NCBI RefSeq assembly: GCF_003369915.1
Contig: NC_046674.1
Location: forward strand, 15,934,001-15,998,000
Direction: 5' to 3'
DNA: 64,000 nucleotides
Source: Drosophila miranda
Taxonomy: Eukaryota; Arthropoda; Insecta; Diptera; Drosophilidae
A program made the position numbers and the translations under genes. The notes below the pieces were generated by a model, which searched no databases, was not told where the DNA came from, and saw only the letters and a list, made by a program, of their open reading frames with translations. Numbering within the stretch: the first letter of the stretch is position 1; each line of letters begins with the position of its first letter. Shown here in pieces: positions 26,301 to 40,670 of the stretch.

Positions 26301-27359
26301 AGTAGGAAAAACTATGACACTTGATAAAGGTTCTGACGAGGGCAACAAACACCAGCAGCAGCAGCAACAACAACAGTACAAGCACCAGCAGCAGCAGTGG
26401 CAGGCAGTGGCACCACCAACTCATATTCAGCCGGGCGTAACCACCACAGCCGCTGTGGCTTTTTCCACTTCCACTTCTGACCAAAGTCAAACCGAACATT
26501 AACTTGCCATTTAGAGGAGCTGTACTCGAAAGAACCAAACCGAACCTCACAGAACCTCGCCGAGCCTCTGTTCACCTCAAAAGGCGGCTCATAACTTTTT
26601 TTAAGTAACAATACTTCGGATAATTAAGGGTTCAGTTTCCAAGGAAACATCAGCATAATTATGTTCAAAAAGAAGAGAAAAAATCCCACTCAAGATCAAT
26701 AAGTTGTAAACCTCAGCATAAAAACTCTTAGAGTTAATAATCCCCAACAAGAATTCCGATAATAAAGCTAATGGTTCTCTAAAGTTCATACAGCATTTAC
26801 AACTGGAATGCCATGACAACCTCTACCTTAATCTAACATCCAGATTAAAGGCAATTAAATGGCGGACTCTTATTAATCTCAGACCGACCCTCGAACACGT
26901 GGTTGACCTTTGACAGAGCGAAAGTCCAAGCAGTCCCCGTCAACCCCATTATGGCTGAACCTGAACCTGCATCCGACGGCCAGCTAGCCCCAAACAGAAT
27001 GTCACAAATGGCAAACAGCAAACATCTCGCCAAAGTAATATCCATTTAAGTCCGAGCGAGGGAAAAATAAAAGGAAAAACGAACCAAAACAGCGGCACTA
27101 ATTAATGTCCAACTGTGTGGCTAATTAAGAGATCATCTGATGGATACGGGCACGGGCAGACAGGCGATATGGAAAGTAGACAGTGGAAAAGCAAAGACCC
27201 AACAGCAGACAGAGATTGAAAATATCTATGAAAAGTGGCAGGGGAAAATCCCTGATAAACCTTTGATAGATGTTTCGATTTAGAAGAGATTGTTTGGATT
27301 GTATATATATACATATATCTTTATCTTTAGCACAGCATTCGAGTAATTGAAAGTCTGCG

Positions 27360-27412
27360 CTTGGCTTGGCTTGACTGGGCTTGGCTTGGCTTGGCTTGGC
27401 TTGGCCTGGCTT
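27360..27412. repeat. TTGGC pentanucleotide tandem repeat
   Basis: About ten imperfect copies of CTTGG/TTGGC in a row, with point variants. A simple repeat, useful as a length-polymorphic marker. Confidence 0.85.
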
Positions 27413-29250
27413 AAAAGGAAAGTAAAAACTAGATGAGTTTTTCTGTTTGTTTGCTACCGCTCTTTCCTTCCTTCCTCAACGAGTACCCGCTGCCACTAGT
27501 TTCCCCAGTTTCCCCGCTGCGATCGGGGACTCGGTTGCTGAACGAAAGTAAAAATAACAAACGCCACTCTTAATTGTGGCTCTTTTGCGTATCCATTAGA
27601 TATGTACATTACTAACTATTGTACAGCCATAGTTTGTGTCTTTGCTTGACACAGTTTCTCAAAAGAGCCGTAGATTATGTAAAATTATGTGTAAATTATA
27701 TTGAAACGAGCGAGTCTCGAGCGCGAGACAGAGATACAAGTAAAAAAAATCTCAGAGTACATACATATGTATGTGTATTTGTATCGCTTTGATTGCTCTT
27801 TATTGATTGTTCAATCGAATGTAATTAATGCTGTCCGCTGTGGGGACACGGACTACTGCAAATATCTCTCTCGTTGCACGCTTCACGGATTCCATTTTTC
27901 GAAACGAATCTTTCCGGCTGGCTTTTTAGCAAGTTTTTCTTTTTGTCACAGCAACAAATTGTCACACATTCGACAGCTCCATGCGAGCCCGCGTTTTCGC
28001 CATTGCCCCACTCCGAGGAGTGGTGTGGAGTGTTTTTGTGGGGCAGTCTGTTTTGCGTCTTCACACACCGCCACGAGATGTGGATAGATGGCAGATGCCC
28101 ACATCTTCAAACACGTTCCGCCATTAAAGCATTGCCAATTGCATTTAGCACATTAGAGCGCTGGTAATTACATTTATCCGAAAGATCAAGGCATGGCATG
28201 GTGGACATACTTTTTATTGGACGTGTTTAGGCATGCGGCCATAACCATAAAGATTACTGCCTCTTTGACACTCTTGCCACTGGGTCAAGAGCACAAAAAA
28301 TAATGTAGACGCTCTGTGGCACAGGCACAGGCACAGGCTTCGGCTTCAACCGCAAACTCGATTCAATAATTGCTACGGCTCCAACTCCAACTTCAACTAC
28401 GACTCCAACTTCGAGTCAGGACTGTCTGTTTATGCAAATCATTGTAAATGCTTCATGTTGCCCTTGCTGCTCGTTAATTGCATCAGCATCAACATCGACA
28501 TCGACGGGCCGCAAGTGGCTGGCAATCATAATCCATCCGTACTCAACAAATCGCTGGCTAAATGTTGGTCCCCTCTCCCACCTCTTGTTACACAATAAAA
28601 CGCGACGCTTTGGGGCCTCGCACAATGGCAATTATCAGAATCATTAGCAACTGAATGGCGGAGGCTCCTCCCCATCCTCCTTCGCCCTTCGCCCCTCGAA
28701 CTTTTTCGCAATTGAATCGAACAAACAAATAGACAAACTGGCAATGAAATTGGGGATGGAGATGGGGACGGAGATGGGGGGCGAAGATGGGGATGGGTAT
28801 ACATACATAGGTATTGGGGGGATGCTTCTAAAGCCAGACGAAAAATTAGATACACAAATATTCATGGCAGGTGTTTAAAAATAACTACCTCTGACGTAGA
28901 TCGCTACACAAACAAAACAATCTCCAAAGCGAAGGTTTCATAGAAGCCCAGCAGGTGCGTGATCGGAGTTTTCCCGATTTCAATTCTCAGTTGGAACCAA
29001 TTTTAATGGGATCTTTCAGTCAGAAACCTCAAATGGGGACTTGGAAAATATCCAACTAATCTACTAATGGAAATTTAAAGACCATTATGGTATTAGGTAA
29101 CCACTGAACGGATCTTTAGTTATGCTTCGGAGAAGATTAAAAGTATTTTAAGCCTTAGAACCGGTTGGAAAAGGTAGCCAGGCATCATTGCCTAGGATTC
29201 CGATGAGTTAGGAACACCTTCAAATCACTCACAAAATTCTATAAAAAAAC

Positions 29251-29766
29251 GAGGGGGAACGTTATGAGTTGCTGCGGAGACCGCAACTCTACATTTATAC
29301 CCGATACGTAGCCACTGCAAATTGATTTTTTCCTTTTGGCTATAAAAATGATCCGATCTGATCCAGATTCAGCAATCTGATAGATATGGTTATTTTCTAT
29401 AATTGTGCGCTTTAAGTTTTCTCGAATGTTCAATATTGTGGATGCCACGGATTTTCGTTCTTTGTGGGGCGGAAAAGGGTGGGGCGAAGTTTTAAAATAT
29501 ACTTGTAACAGTGACATATCACAGAAGTCCGGGTATAAATTGTCGTTGCTCTAGCTTTTGTGGTCTTTGAACACTAGGCGCTTATAGGGACGGACAGATA
29601 GACAGACAGACACGGCTCAATCGACTCGGCTATTGATGCTGATCAAGAATATATATACTTTATGGGGTCGGAAAAGATTCCATCTGGACGTTACGCACAT
29701 TCATTTTCACCACAAATCTAATATATGTATGTACTCATATACTCATTTTGAGTATCGGGTATAATA
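29251..29766. mobile_element. DINE-1/HINE-type non-autonomous element, short copy
   Basis: The copy begins with a hairpin (GAGTTGCTGCGG paired with CCGCAACTC), followed by a subterminal repeat TTTATACCCGATAC at about 29294. It ends with the matching GAGTATCGGGTATAA at about 29750-29764. Internal landmarks of Drosophila DINE-1 elements are present: a short GACAGACA tract, a GGCTCAATCGACTCGGC-like block and ATATATACTTTATGGGGTCGG. DINE-1 elements are short derivatives of Helentron/Helitron transposons with no coding capacity. This copy is about half the length of the one at 40.67-41.80 kb and lacks much of its middle. Confidence 0.85.
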
Positions 29767-30449
29767 ACTCCAAAAGATATAAAATGGAACACATCGAATA
29801 GATCAGATCTCTTAGGGTATTATTTCGCAATTATAAATAAAATTTATTTACCATACAGAAAACCATACAAATTATAGAATTTGTTTAACCGATTTTCACG
29901 CACATTGTATTAAACTATAGATATGTATATTTAAAACAATTTGCACATCAATTGTCGCATAAATTTTGTTGGTTTTCTGCTCTCATAAGCTTTGCAATTT
30001 GAACTTCTTTCCACTTCTGAAGATATTCTTTAGATTAACCCGACATTCCCATTCATCACTTGGTCGGAAGTAGATAATTTTTTAATTTGTATTCAGCCTG
30101 GCTACTGCTCTTTTTTTTATTTTTTAGGGCAACACGACACAAGCCAAAACCAAAACCGAAACTGGAATCGGGTAATCAGAGACGTAACGCTGTTGCTCTA
30201 AAAAGCTCATTTGAATGCCCCATAAAGGGGCATTGCTACACGTCGGGCACAACAGTCGAAAATCAATTTCGATTCAATAGCGAAAATTCGCTGGAAATTA
30301 CGTACAGAACAGAAAAAAAAAAAAAAAAAACAACATTGAAATTCAAATCCGAGTGCGAGTTTCGAAGCGTTTTTGCGGTAACGCGATGACGACGACAGGT
30401 TCGGTGAGACTGAATGGGCCTGGGTCTGAATGCTGACTGAGCCTCAGAG

Positions 30450-30500
30450 AAATAGAGAGAGAGAGAGAGAGAAAGAGAGAGAAGGAGAGAGAGCGAAACT
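30450..30500. repeat. GAGA-rich tract
   Basis: Imperfect GA repeat interrupted by AAG and GCG. GAGA tracts bind Trl/GAGA factor in Drosophila and mark some promoters and Polycomb elements. Here only the sequence is seen and no function is shown. Confidence 0.6.
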
Positions 30501-33500
30501 CCGACGATGAGCCTCTCTCTAGAGAGCTCTGGGAAATACTACCTGTCTAGCAGAGGCTACCTGTAGGCATCGCTGGTCAGGGACTGGGACTGGCTGGGGC
30601 TGGAGCATTGGGCATTGACTGGTAAAAAGAGTCGACTGGTACAACACGTGTAACATGGGCAAAACGTATCTGCTAGATACATTACTTGTATCTGATCAGG
30701 CGTCTGGTAATTGCGGTAATATCAGCAAAACACGCAAACCGTTTGAAGACAGCAAAGAGGCAAGATAGTCTCACTGTCTCCCTCTATGGATCTCTCGCTC
30801 TGGCTCTCTATTTATACGAGTATATCTATCGTTTCATATCCTAGCAAATACACAAAAAACCCATCGAAAGGTTAGAGACAAAGACAAACTCGCTGTCCAT
30901 TGAGGGAAGTCTTCGAAACCCTTGGAACCCATGAAGGCTCGAACCTTCTTTGAGCAGCCAAAAAAGAAGCCGCACAGAGACAAAGGAAAACGAAAATTCT
31001 GCTCATAAACAGGAAATTAATCACTCGAGTGTGTGTATTACTTCGATTCCCTGAGCCCTGAGCCCTGGACCTGAGACCTCAGACCTCAGACCATCAGTTC
31101 TTTCACATGCCCCGTCAGGTACCTCAGGCAATACGCTAAGCCCCTGGACGGAGGAGGAGGAGGAGGAGGAGGATAGGGCCGATGCCCATGGGTTTGAGGA
31201 AGTGCTGGTGCTGCTTTTAGAGGGTAAAAGGTACCCGAGTACATATATTCCCACTTCTCAAGGTCGCTCTGGCATTTACAACTTCATTCGTTCGCCGTTC
31301 GGTTCGGCGCGTCGCGTTTCGCAGCAGCGTGTAATTGAATTCTGTTTATTTTGACTTTTCGACTGTTCGCACAATGCAACACAAAACAGAGGGGAACAGA
31401 ACAGGGTTCCCAGAGAGTACTGCCAATGGGAGATAGCGAATAGTAGATAGCCGATACTGCGCGCCATCGTAATGCTAATGAGTTCCTCAATCGAGATTTT
31501 TCTTAATGATGATTCAATGGACGAGCCAGCCAGAAGCCGAAGCCAGCCAGAAGCCGAAGCCGAAGCCAGTCAGAAGATTCTTTGCCAATAACTAATTACA
31601 ATTGGAGATGTTCCCACATACATATGTACATGCACAGACCTAATCATGCTACGAAACGATAGAGTTACCGGTTTCCGGCTCATTTCTAATTATAAACCAA
31701 ACAACTCAGCAACAATTATTCTTAATAATAATTTAGCATGCATTCAGCAAATATGTACATATTTCATGGCCCCAGAACATTTGCGCATTTATTATTGATT
31801 ATGATTATGGGATGAGGGAGTTCGAGAAGGCTGAGAATCAGGGCTTAAACATACATATATATTTTGATAGGAGAAGCGAATGGGGTGTTTGGAGTGGAGT
31901 GGGGTGCTTTGTCTTGTTCCATTTTTGGTTGAAATTAACCAAAAAAAGCTTTACTTAGTCGCACGATAATTAAGGAAATCTTTTTTAATGTGCTGAGCTT
32001 CACAGAAACGTATCTATCAAATATCAGCCCAGAGATACTGAAATAGAACGACAGAAAAACTAAAACCATAAAGAAGAACCCATTGAGAGGCAGTCTTTAC
32101 TATTGCATCACTTTTCCCAGCTTTATCAACGAATGAAACTTTTCTAAACAGAAAATTGGTGTGCCTTTAGCTGTAAATGATCATCTGAATCTGCTCTTGG
32201 CATAATAAATTACCGAAAAGAAGGAAATATTCGAATATACTGTGGCCTGAGGTTTTTGTGGTACGTTGAGCTTGCCGCAAGGAAATGTGATATTCGAAAA
32301 GATACTCTTATTTGTTGATAGCTTGGGGTAATTCTGTGAGATAATGGTAATGGAAATCTTCTCCGATTTTCCTCATAATCCCATGCAAATGCCATCAAAA
32401 AAGTCTCGCCTCCAAGTCATTTCTCCTCAGCAATGACCTCGGGGTAATTGTGTTGGAAAAGTGGAAAGAGTGAGAGACAGAGAGGGTTTTGGAAGCGCAT
32501 TAGAACCAGGCACATCAAAATGAGGAAACTGGTCTATATATAATGTAAGACACGAGCTCCTCCGCTACACTCTCCACCCAATCACGTTTCCACGGAGAAA
32601 ACAAACCAAACCAGACGCAGACACAGAAAAAAAAGGGGACGAGAGCCGAGAGCTGACTGCCTTCGTTCCCCAGGCCGTACCAACCCAAGCCCCTCAGAGC
32701 TCGGAGCTTGGAGCTTGGAGCTGCCTGTCAGTTACCAAAATGAGTGCAGAGCTATTTTCCCCAGCATGCTTTACTTTATTTTACATTACTCTTTTTGTAC
32801 TTTTGCTATTCTCCACTTTCTAGCCACAGTCTGGCTGGAGGAATCTGGCAGAGTCCGCGGCCAAGAACCCACCATGCCACCAAATTGCACCACTTTGTGG
32901 CGTTCTGGTGGCGAGGCAGCAAAGGCAAAGAGGCATCATTATCATGGCCATTACTGGCTGCAGTGTACCTTACTGACACCATAAATGGTCCCCAGTTATG
33001 GGATGTGTGTGATGTGTTTGTGTGTGCTCTAGGTCTGAGTGTTTCTGGATTTGGAGCTCGAGATTCTAGTTGGGTTTTTCCATTGTTTTTCGCTTCTCGC
33101 TGGCCCTTCCAGGGTGTACAGGGTGTACAGGTTCTATAATATGCCATATCCAGTGATTCCACTCTTAATTGAATGTGACGTGCTTCTTTTTGCTGAAGAT
33201 CTAACACTCCAACTCTTTCAATGATGATGAGATCACTGCCTTTCTGCGGGTTTTCTTGGGAGTAAATCTGTTATAATTTAAGATTCTACTGGAGCTGCTA
33301 TCTAACAGAGGCTTCAGAGACCACAGTAAGTCGTTTAAGAAGCGAAGGGTTCCAATAGAATGGGTCTGTAACCCTTCCTATGCATCGAATTTTGGTCCAC
33401 TTGAAGTTAACTGACCTCTATGGCAATATATAGTAACATCTGTTGCATCTGTTACAATCTCTATTAGCTACTGCACTGCTGTCAGGGCCTGCTGTTGCGG

Positions 33501-34715
33501 AGCCTGTTTTTGCTGGGTGGTTCACATGGCTTACATTTTGAGAACCTCAACAATACAGATTCACTGCGCTTCCCCGCAGTTTGGATATGAATATATTCAG
33601 TTAGCACTTGCTGTAACTTTTCTCGCTTCGTTTTTATTTATTTGGGCTCTCGAGAGTGACTTCATTTTCCCAGGCCCCCGCCCCACCCCCAGCAGAGGCG
33701 CACAGGTGACATGCAACCCCCGTTTGGGGTTATTTATACACATTTTATCGTATAACGTTCCATTGTTCCACACACAACACACTCTGTTTTCCACATGCAT
33801 AACTATATACTATACATATGTATATTGTACTACCTACTGTTCGCAGTCGGAGACGGAGACTGGTATTATATACACATAGCACACTTACGGTGCATATTGC
33901 TTGAGCTTTTGATTACCAAACGCTCCGAAAACTGCATAGAAAAGTGGTTTTTTTTTAGCGTTTTAGCGGCACGTATAGCAGTGGCAGTTGTGGCAGGGGC
34001 AGCGGTGTGCCCCCAGTGCAGATTAGAAGCCAAGTACAGGGGCAAGCAAGCCATTCTGCTGATGACAGCAGCACAGCGGCGGCAGTGGGAGAGAAGAGAC
34101 CACCAGCAAATTTGTCCAAGTCCAAGTCTAGGCCCGAGAGGTACCCCAGAGAATAACGGTCGCAAACAAGAAATGTGCGGCCCACAGCACTAACTCTTTG
34201 TAGACACGGCAGGCACCGCACCCGCCCCAACAGAACGAACCCACCAGCAGCAGAATGCCGCCTTGCAAAAGAACGACCGAAAGAAAGAAAGGTACGAGGT
34301 ACGAGCAAGAAGTGAGAACTGAGAAATGGGGAGGAAAGGCAGAACGCGTCCATACCATGCTGCCGCCTCTGGCTAACCTCAAGTAAACCTCTAGTTCTGG
34401 CTAAGAACGAGGAAAAATCTGATGACTCAGTCACGAACCACAAACTTAATGGGGAATTGGTGGGGGGATGTCGTCTTACCTTCCTCTGCCTTCCTTAATT
34501 CTCGGCATTGCAATAACTAATGAATATATTGAAAAACAAAAGATAATGGCCAACTGCAAATATTTACGATGCAATGCCAGGAATCTCGCAGCGGATATTA
34601 CACAGCCCTATACTATTTCCTGCACTGTACCCCTACCTGTGGCTTTGCGGAACAGACTGTGCCAAGTAAACACTTGATTAAGAACGAAAACAAGAGTGAG
34701 TATTATATCTCTACC

Positions 34716-34717
<2 letters not shown>

Positions 34718-34751
<34 letters not shown>
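34718..34751. repeat. TC dinucleotide microsatellite
   Basis: A perfect run of about 17 CT units ending just before TAGATG. No associated gene. Confidence 0.9.
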
Positions 34752-34752
<1 letters not shown>

Positions 34753-37369
34753 GATGTCTTTTTGCTCTTGCCAGATATCGTGAGCGAATGAGATCAGAAC
34801 AGACGCATGCGATTCTAGAAGGTGTGGATCCGTTAATTCTGGACTGCTTATCATGTGCAAAAAAATATATTTTATATATGTACGTACATATAAGAAAATG
34901 GAACAACAATTAAACTTGAGCAAATAGCAATTCTATGACGACATTCAAGGAAATTTCATATTTGCCTGAGAATGAGAATGGGAATGTATACAAATGAGAA
35001 CTTTGATAAAAGACCGCGTACGAGGAGTACAATAATGATGACATCTCACATTCTTGCATACAGAAAACAGTGAAGAGATGAAGTTTCTATAAAGACTCTC
35101 TATGTTTATGCTATTTTTGTATATGTTTGGATAGGGTTCCAAAGGGTTCCAAAGATGTAACAAGATATGAAGATGTATGTATGTACTATATATGTATGTT
35201 CATATAAAACTGGGGACTTTGAGTAGCGTCTTATGTTTTAAATTTATGATATGAAATGTGTTGCCTTTAGCTTTACATGAATGCTCAAAGAGTTCAAAAA
35301 GTTAGTGTCATTCCTGGTTGGATGACTCAAGATCTCAACATCTCAAGATCACAAGATCAACTCCCCGATAACAGTATTTGCTGATGACATAGATAACACT
35401 TGCATTGAATCTAAGTAGTACAGCACACTACACATATCCCTAGTTGGTCTGTTATCACGATCTATCCGGCAAGAACATTTACAGTTCGTTTCGTGTTGTT
35501 GTAATTGTAAGGTTAAAGCGTTTATTTCGAGCTTGTACTAACTAATTGTTGTTCGAGCGCGCTTGGCGGAAGTTTGAACTGCATTGGCAACAGCATTGAA
35601 CTTGTGTTTGTAGAGACGATCGTGGGGGGCTTAGTTTATCAAGGCGAAACTTGGTTAATATATACAGCGATGCGATGACCGCCAGCAAAGAAAAAACCCA
35701 AAAAGCCCCCACCAACCGAAGAAGGGAGAATAGGAAGGAAAGACAAGACTACAATGCAACCGAAAAAGTAGAAGAACGTGAGCACAAAAAAAATATATAA
35801 AAAAAGAGAAGCGTGTGTGCATGAGAAATGCAAAGGAGAGACGAGACAGCCTGAAAACTGGTCGAACGGGTCGTTATATTCGTGAGGTCGGGGTCTGGGC
35901 AGCAACGCCTGCGCATACAGGAAGGAGGATCGGTGTCGGTATCGGTTCGGTTCTGTTCGGTTTGGATCCGGCCACTGTGAGGCAACGAAGCGGCTCAAAT
36001 ATTAAAACAGCAGGCAGGCGGGAGTTTACACATTTCGTTAAAATATGCACCACATTTAATTGCACTCGTTGCGGCTTTTCTGCCATTATTTACCATTTGC
36101 ATTTGCATTTCAGGGAGTTATCAATAGCACGGACACGGCACACACACGAAACAATTTAAAATTCACAAAAATAAAATACTAGGTGGACGACGGAGAGTAC
36201 GCGATCACACGACCGCATGGAACGAAGCGCGAAATGTTTTTGAAAAGCAAGACAATGGATAGTCGTCGTGTTGCTCAATTTAGAGATTCCGTTGAATAAT
36301 TCTGGCTAACTGGAACCCTTAGCTTTGCCCACATAGTTTTATCGCATTGATGAATACATTTTCTACAAGATTGGCTAGTTTTTAGTCTTGGCTTTTTTTG
36401 TTTTTTGACTAAAACAAGGTATAAACAAAATAGTTCAACAAAAAAACAGTCGCAATGTTGCTGGTGTTTGTAGACATGATGCGTGTATAGGCCTTTGTAT
36501 ACCCTATTTCGTTAATATTATATAAAGGTACTGTTTTCCAAGCTACTTTGAAACGTAATTGATAAAGACCTTGTCTTAGATTGCATTTTTTTTTTGCATA
36601 TTCATGCATTTGATTAGTTTCTTGTATGTTTATCCTGATTCCTGTACCAATTCTTGGTCTCTGTATGAAGACCACTAATTGCAAAATATCGTTACAATAC
36701 CTTTAAAACAGAAACTGTCTAGTTTCTGCACAAATTAGAGCCTAGGATGGCAAATATTTTCTCAGTTCTATAACATCCACTTCCCCCAGGGTATTGGAAT
36801 TGGCAACATTTGTATATGGATTGGGACTCATTTGTTGTGAACCGGCTATTGCCAAATTTATCTTCCGTCGAATATTACAAGCTATATAGATCTCTCAGCT
36901 TTGCCCACTTAATTTTATCCCATTTGCGAATATATTTTCTACAAGATTAACTACTTTTAATTACTTGTATCTATTGTATTTTGACTAAAACACGGTTTAC
37001 AAGTTAATGTTGCCCGCAACACTGTACGGAATGAGACTCATTGTTGCCTACCGGTTCAAAGAGAGCTTTACCCGATTAAGAGAGAGCAAAAAGAGATTTA
37101 TTATCACCTGAAAAGCTTGTCTCAGAACTTCCAACGGCGAGCCAAATGCTCCGCCAAAGCTCTTGCTACACCAAAGCTTGTTTTCTTAATCACTCTCTAT
37201 TGCTCTCTCTCTCTCTCTATCTGGTGCTCTCTCTTGTAACAGCTGTTTAAATATGTGCGCGCCATATATTTTTCAATCAGAAACAACGCTTTAAAAACTA
37301 TTGCACTTAAATATAAATCTCGGAAAGGCTCTAACACTCGCTTCTCCGCTTATCCACTCTCCCTCCTAC

Positions 37370-40359
37370 TCAGTGAGATCGAGCTATGTCCGAGAAAAAG
37401 GCGAGGATATCCTGTATGTTGAACTCCAGATTGATCATGGCTCCCGCATAGCACTTCTGGATACGCTCCTCGAGGTAGTTGTACTGTGCAATGAACTCCT
37501 CCTGCATGGCATGCCACACCACCTGCAGCAAATTCTCCTCCTCGCTTAGGTGCTTGTCCACCTTCTTGTACAGGTTCTCCAGACCCTTCTTTACCTCACG
37601 CGCCGGATACTGGGCGATCACCTTCCGTAGCTCCTGTTTGGAGAAGGCCATTTGGTAGCTGATTTCGGTCTCCTTGACGCCCTGGCCCACCTTCAGTTGC
37701 ACGCCCTCGAAGAATTGCTGAAAGACATCGAAAGGAAAGAGAGAGATCATTTAGAGATATGCGACATGCGACTGGGGGTCAATGACTGGCGTTCGCTTAC
37801 ATTCAACTTCTCCAGCGGCCTGCCAAAGTACTGAGTCACATACGCTTTAAGCGCATCGTTGTAGCGCGTCTTGGCCTCCTTTTTGAGGGCATCGAGGCCA
37901 GGGACCTTGAGCTGGGCCAGCAAGGCGTACATGTGATGGTAGTTCTCCATGCGCACCACCTGCGAGGGCGTCTTTGGGTGCTCCTGCGAGTGTAGGCTGA
38001 TGCCCTCGAAGATAGCGTTGACCAGCTGCAGGTACCACTTCTCCATATCGGTACGGCGGTCCGATTTGCGAAAGATCCCCTCCGCCGTCTGGGCGAAGTT
38101 CTCAAAGTTCTCTACATAGGGCAGGATGGCCTTGGAGCGTTTATGCAGTTTGGCCTCCCGGATGGATTGCAGCTGCTGCTGCATAAACCGGTCAAAGTTG
38201 CGCTTCACCTGCACCAAAGCCGAGGCGAAGGTCATGCTGAGGAAGGAATGTGTGTCCTGGGCGGACATGACGTGCTGCGTTAGTCGCACAAGCACGTACA
38301 GGGAGTAGCTAGAAGAGAGTATTATTTAGCAATTGCAAGTGACAGATATTTTCATTCACTCACAAGCTATCCACCCGCTCAAAGCTCTGAATAAACGTGA
38401 CCAGCTCCGGTTCAAGGCAGCCAAAGAGCCCCATCATCAGCTTCCTTACATCCTCGTTGATCTGCCGATCGATCCGCTTCTGCGGCACCCCCTCCGCTGT
38501 AGGCGATGCCGCCAACGCCGCTATTCCAGACTGCGACATGTCCACCGCTTTTTCCATATCCAGCGTGGTCTGCGTGTTCTTTGTCGTAGGACTGATCACA
38601 TCCATTTGGAAGAAGTTGATGCAGAAAAGCTGCTCCTGCAGGGCGATGGGTTCCAGCTCGGCCAGGACCTTCTCCAGCAGGGCATCGAACCGCACACGGT
38701 CCGCGCTCTCCACACCGGGGCCCCACTGATCTCGGTTGATGCCAAGCGTACCGTAGGGAATGGTGGAGTCTGCCGACTTACGGGACGAGGTGGACATATC
38801 CAGATCCTCGCGAGAGCTGCGCAGCTTCTCCGAGACCTGCATCTTAGCCTAGGAGAGAAAAGGGAAACCATTAAAGCAAAGAATATTTAAAGAGGAAATC
38901 GAATCCTTACCAAGTTAAAAAAATTCCTCACATCCCTGTCATAGATTTTGCTCAGAGAAGCCGTGTATACCTTCATTAGACCATCATAGGTCTTGCGGTC
39001 CATGGCCTTTGTCCAGTGCATCAACTCTGTGTAGGGCGTCAGCTCTCGATGAACATTGGAGTGATTGGGCAGTGACAGATCGGTGTTTGTCAGCGGCATA
39101 TCCCCAATCTCGTTGCCCAGATGGATGAACAGATTGTTCATGAACCGACTAACGGTGGCCGAGAACTTTTGTTTCCACTTCTCAAAGCGCTTTCGCTGAT
39201 CCTGTACAGCCTCCAGCCGAAGCAGGGCCGGATCGATGTCGCTGTTCATGGCCTGCTGCAGGCACTGCGCCGCAGCAATGGCCACTTTGCGACCAGCCAC
39301 AGTCTTCAGATCGGGCTCGTCCAGCGCCTGCTGTTGACTGTGCGGCAAGTCCAATTGGCTCTAAGGGATGCAATGATCGGATAAGTCAGATATAGATACA
39401 CTTTCCTGCAGGTTCTTACGATAACTTTGTTGAGTTCCTTCATTAGTTTGATGTTGTTGTTGTTGGCTATTTCGATCATCGCATTCTTGCCGCCGATCTT
39501 CTCCATGGTCTCCTTCACATGCCCCAAGATATCTTCATAGGTGTCCAAGCGAGTCTCGAACTTATCCGCCTCGGATATGGCATTGTCAATGTGCTCCATC
39601 ATCTTCATCACCTTCTGCTCGGACGCCAGCACACTTTGTATGTTGGCCTGTGCAGAAGACATCCCTTTAGAGAGCATCTGTTATAGAGGACCTCCTTCTA
39701 CTTACCCCATCCAGATCGTGCAGTTCTCTAGACAATTGCTCTATGAACTGTTCCGCATCTTTGATGGCAAAATCACATTCGGAGAATAGTTTTCCCAGCT
39801 CATTGGCCTCCTTGTCGGTCAGCGCCGTAAACTCCTGGGCCTCCTCCTCCTCGTCGTCCTCGTCATCGGTGTGCTGGGTCTTCTGGGCTGCCCGACCCAG
39901 GGCCACCTTCTCCGGCGACTTCTCCGAGAGCCAGGCACTGGGAACGTTGCGAAACTCTGCCCGTGGACCGCGCACGTACTTCTGGATTTGTCTATTGAGG
40001 ACGGCCAGGAAGTTTTGTCGCTCGTGCAGGTTGAGGGCATACCACTTGTAGAGCTTCTCCAATTGAATGTCGAACTCGTGCGTCTCGAACTGCTCGTTTC
40101 GCCCATCGACAGACTTTATCTCGTCGAGCTGCCAGCTGCGCTTCCTCTTGTACTCGGACTCCCGCTGCTCAGATTGCTTGACCAGGCACAAGGTGACCAC
40201 GGGCACCGGCGGCGCTGTGGTCACCACGCACAGATAGCAGGGCTTCTTGTCTTTCTTCTTGACCACCGTCACCACTGAGAGGAGGCGTTCGCCGGAGGCC
40301 AGGAACAACTCCTTCTGCAGTATGTGTTTGATGTTGGCCAAGGCGCCAATGGACAGCAT
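37370..40359 (-). CDS. Sec3: Sec3, exocyst complex component 1
   Basis: Sec3 is the exocyst subunit that helps mark the plasma-membrane target for secretory vesicle tethering. Six coding exons: 40359-39706, 39647-39420, 39360-38911, 38848-38364, 38308-37801 and 37717-37370, about 890 residues, close to the length of animal EXOC1. Introns are short (52-82 bp) and phases are consistent. Residues 1-150 match the N-terminal PH-like, phosphoinositide/Rho-binding domain of Sec3 (for example [11 protein letters not shown], followed by the WQLDEIK region). An acidic Glu/Asp run near residue 175 precedes coiled-coil-forming sequence ([20 protein letters not shown]), and the C-terminal two-thirds is helical, as in CATCHR proteins. 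The gene is read away from the DINE-1 element that lies about 310 bp beyond its start codon. No defect is visible. Confidence 0.93.
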
Positions 40360-40670
40360 GGCTGGGGAATGTCTCGAGTAGCGCCGGGCAAAGCAATTGC
40401 TGCTAGAACCTAATTTACTTAGTGTTTTTGCAAATAATACGCCTCCACAGACATAGAACAGCTGTTCCCAGTAGCGGACTCGTCCATCTGGCAGCGCTGT
40501 CGGTATCGCACACTTTTGTAGTTTTCGCGGTATCTTTGCGCCTTGACACTACACAGGGCTGCCAAACTACAAAAAAATGTAGTTAGTAAAGAAATTTCGT
40601 GGAAATTGTTGTTGACCGTTTTTGTTTAAGCCTTATTTTGTAAACAATCCCATTAAGATGAGAACTTAAA
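40360..40670. promoter_or_regulatory. Sec3 upstream region
   Basis: About 310 bp between the Sec3 start codon and the DINE-1 element. It contains CAGCTGTT at 40459-40466 and a GGCAGCGCTG-type box near 40492, both resembling Drosophila housekeeping core-promoter motifs of the E-box/motif-7 kind. No TATA box is visible. The transposon insertion limits the proximal promoter to this segment. Confidence 0.4.

Larger units (their letters stand above)
23335..37369. other. 14-kb non-coding interval between SLC6 and Sec3
   Basis: No coding gene can be supported. The SLC6 promoter and 5' exon(s) should lie somewhere here, because an acceptor-like sequence immediately precedes the first coding exon. 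Contents include CAG/CAA runs near 26345-26400, a TTGGC repeat at 27360-27412, a DINE-1 copy at about 29251-29766, a dense GAGA stretch at 30450-30500, a GGA run near 31150-31173, a GCC/AAG imperfect repeat near 31519-31575 and a TC tract at 34718-34751. TATA-like motifs occur at about 30808 and 32534 without other support. Confidence 0.55.
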
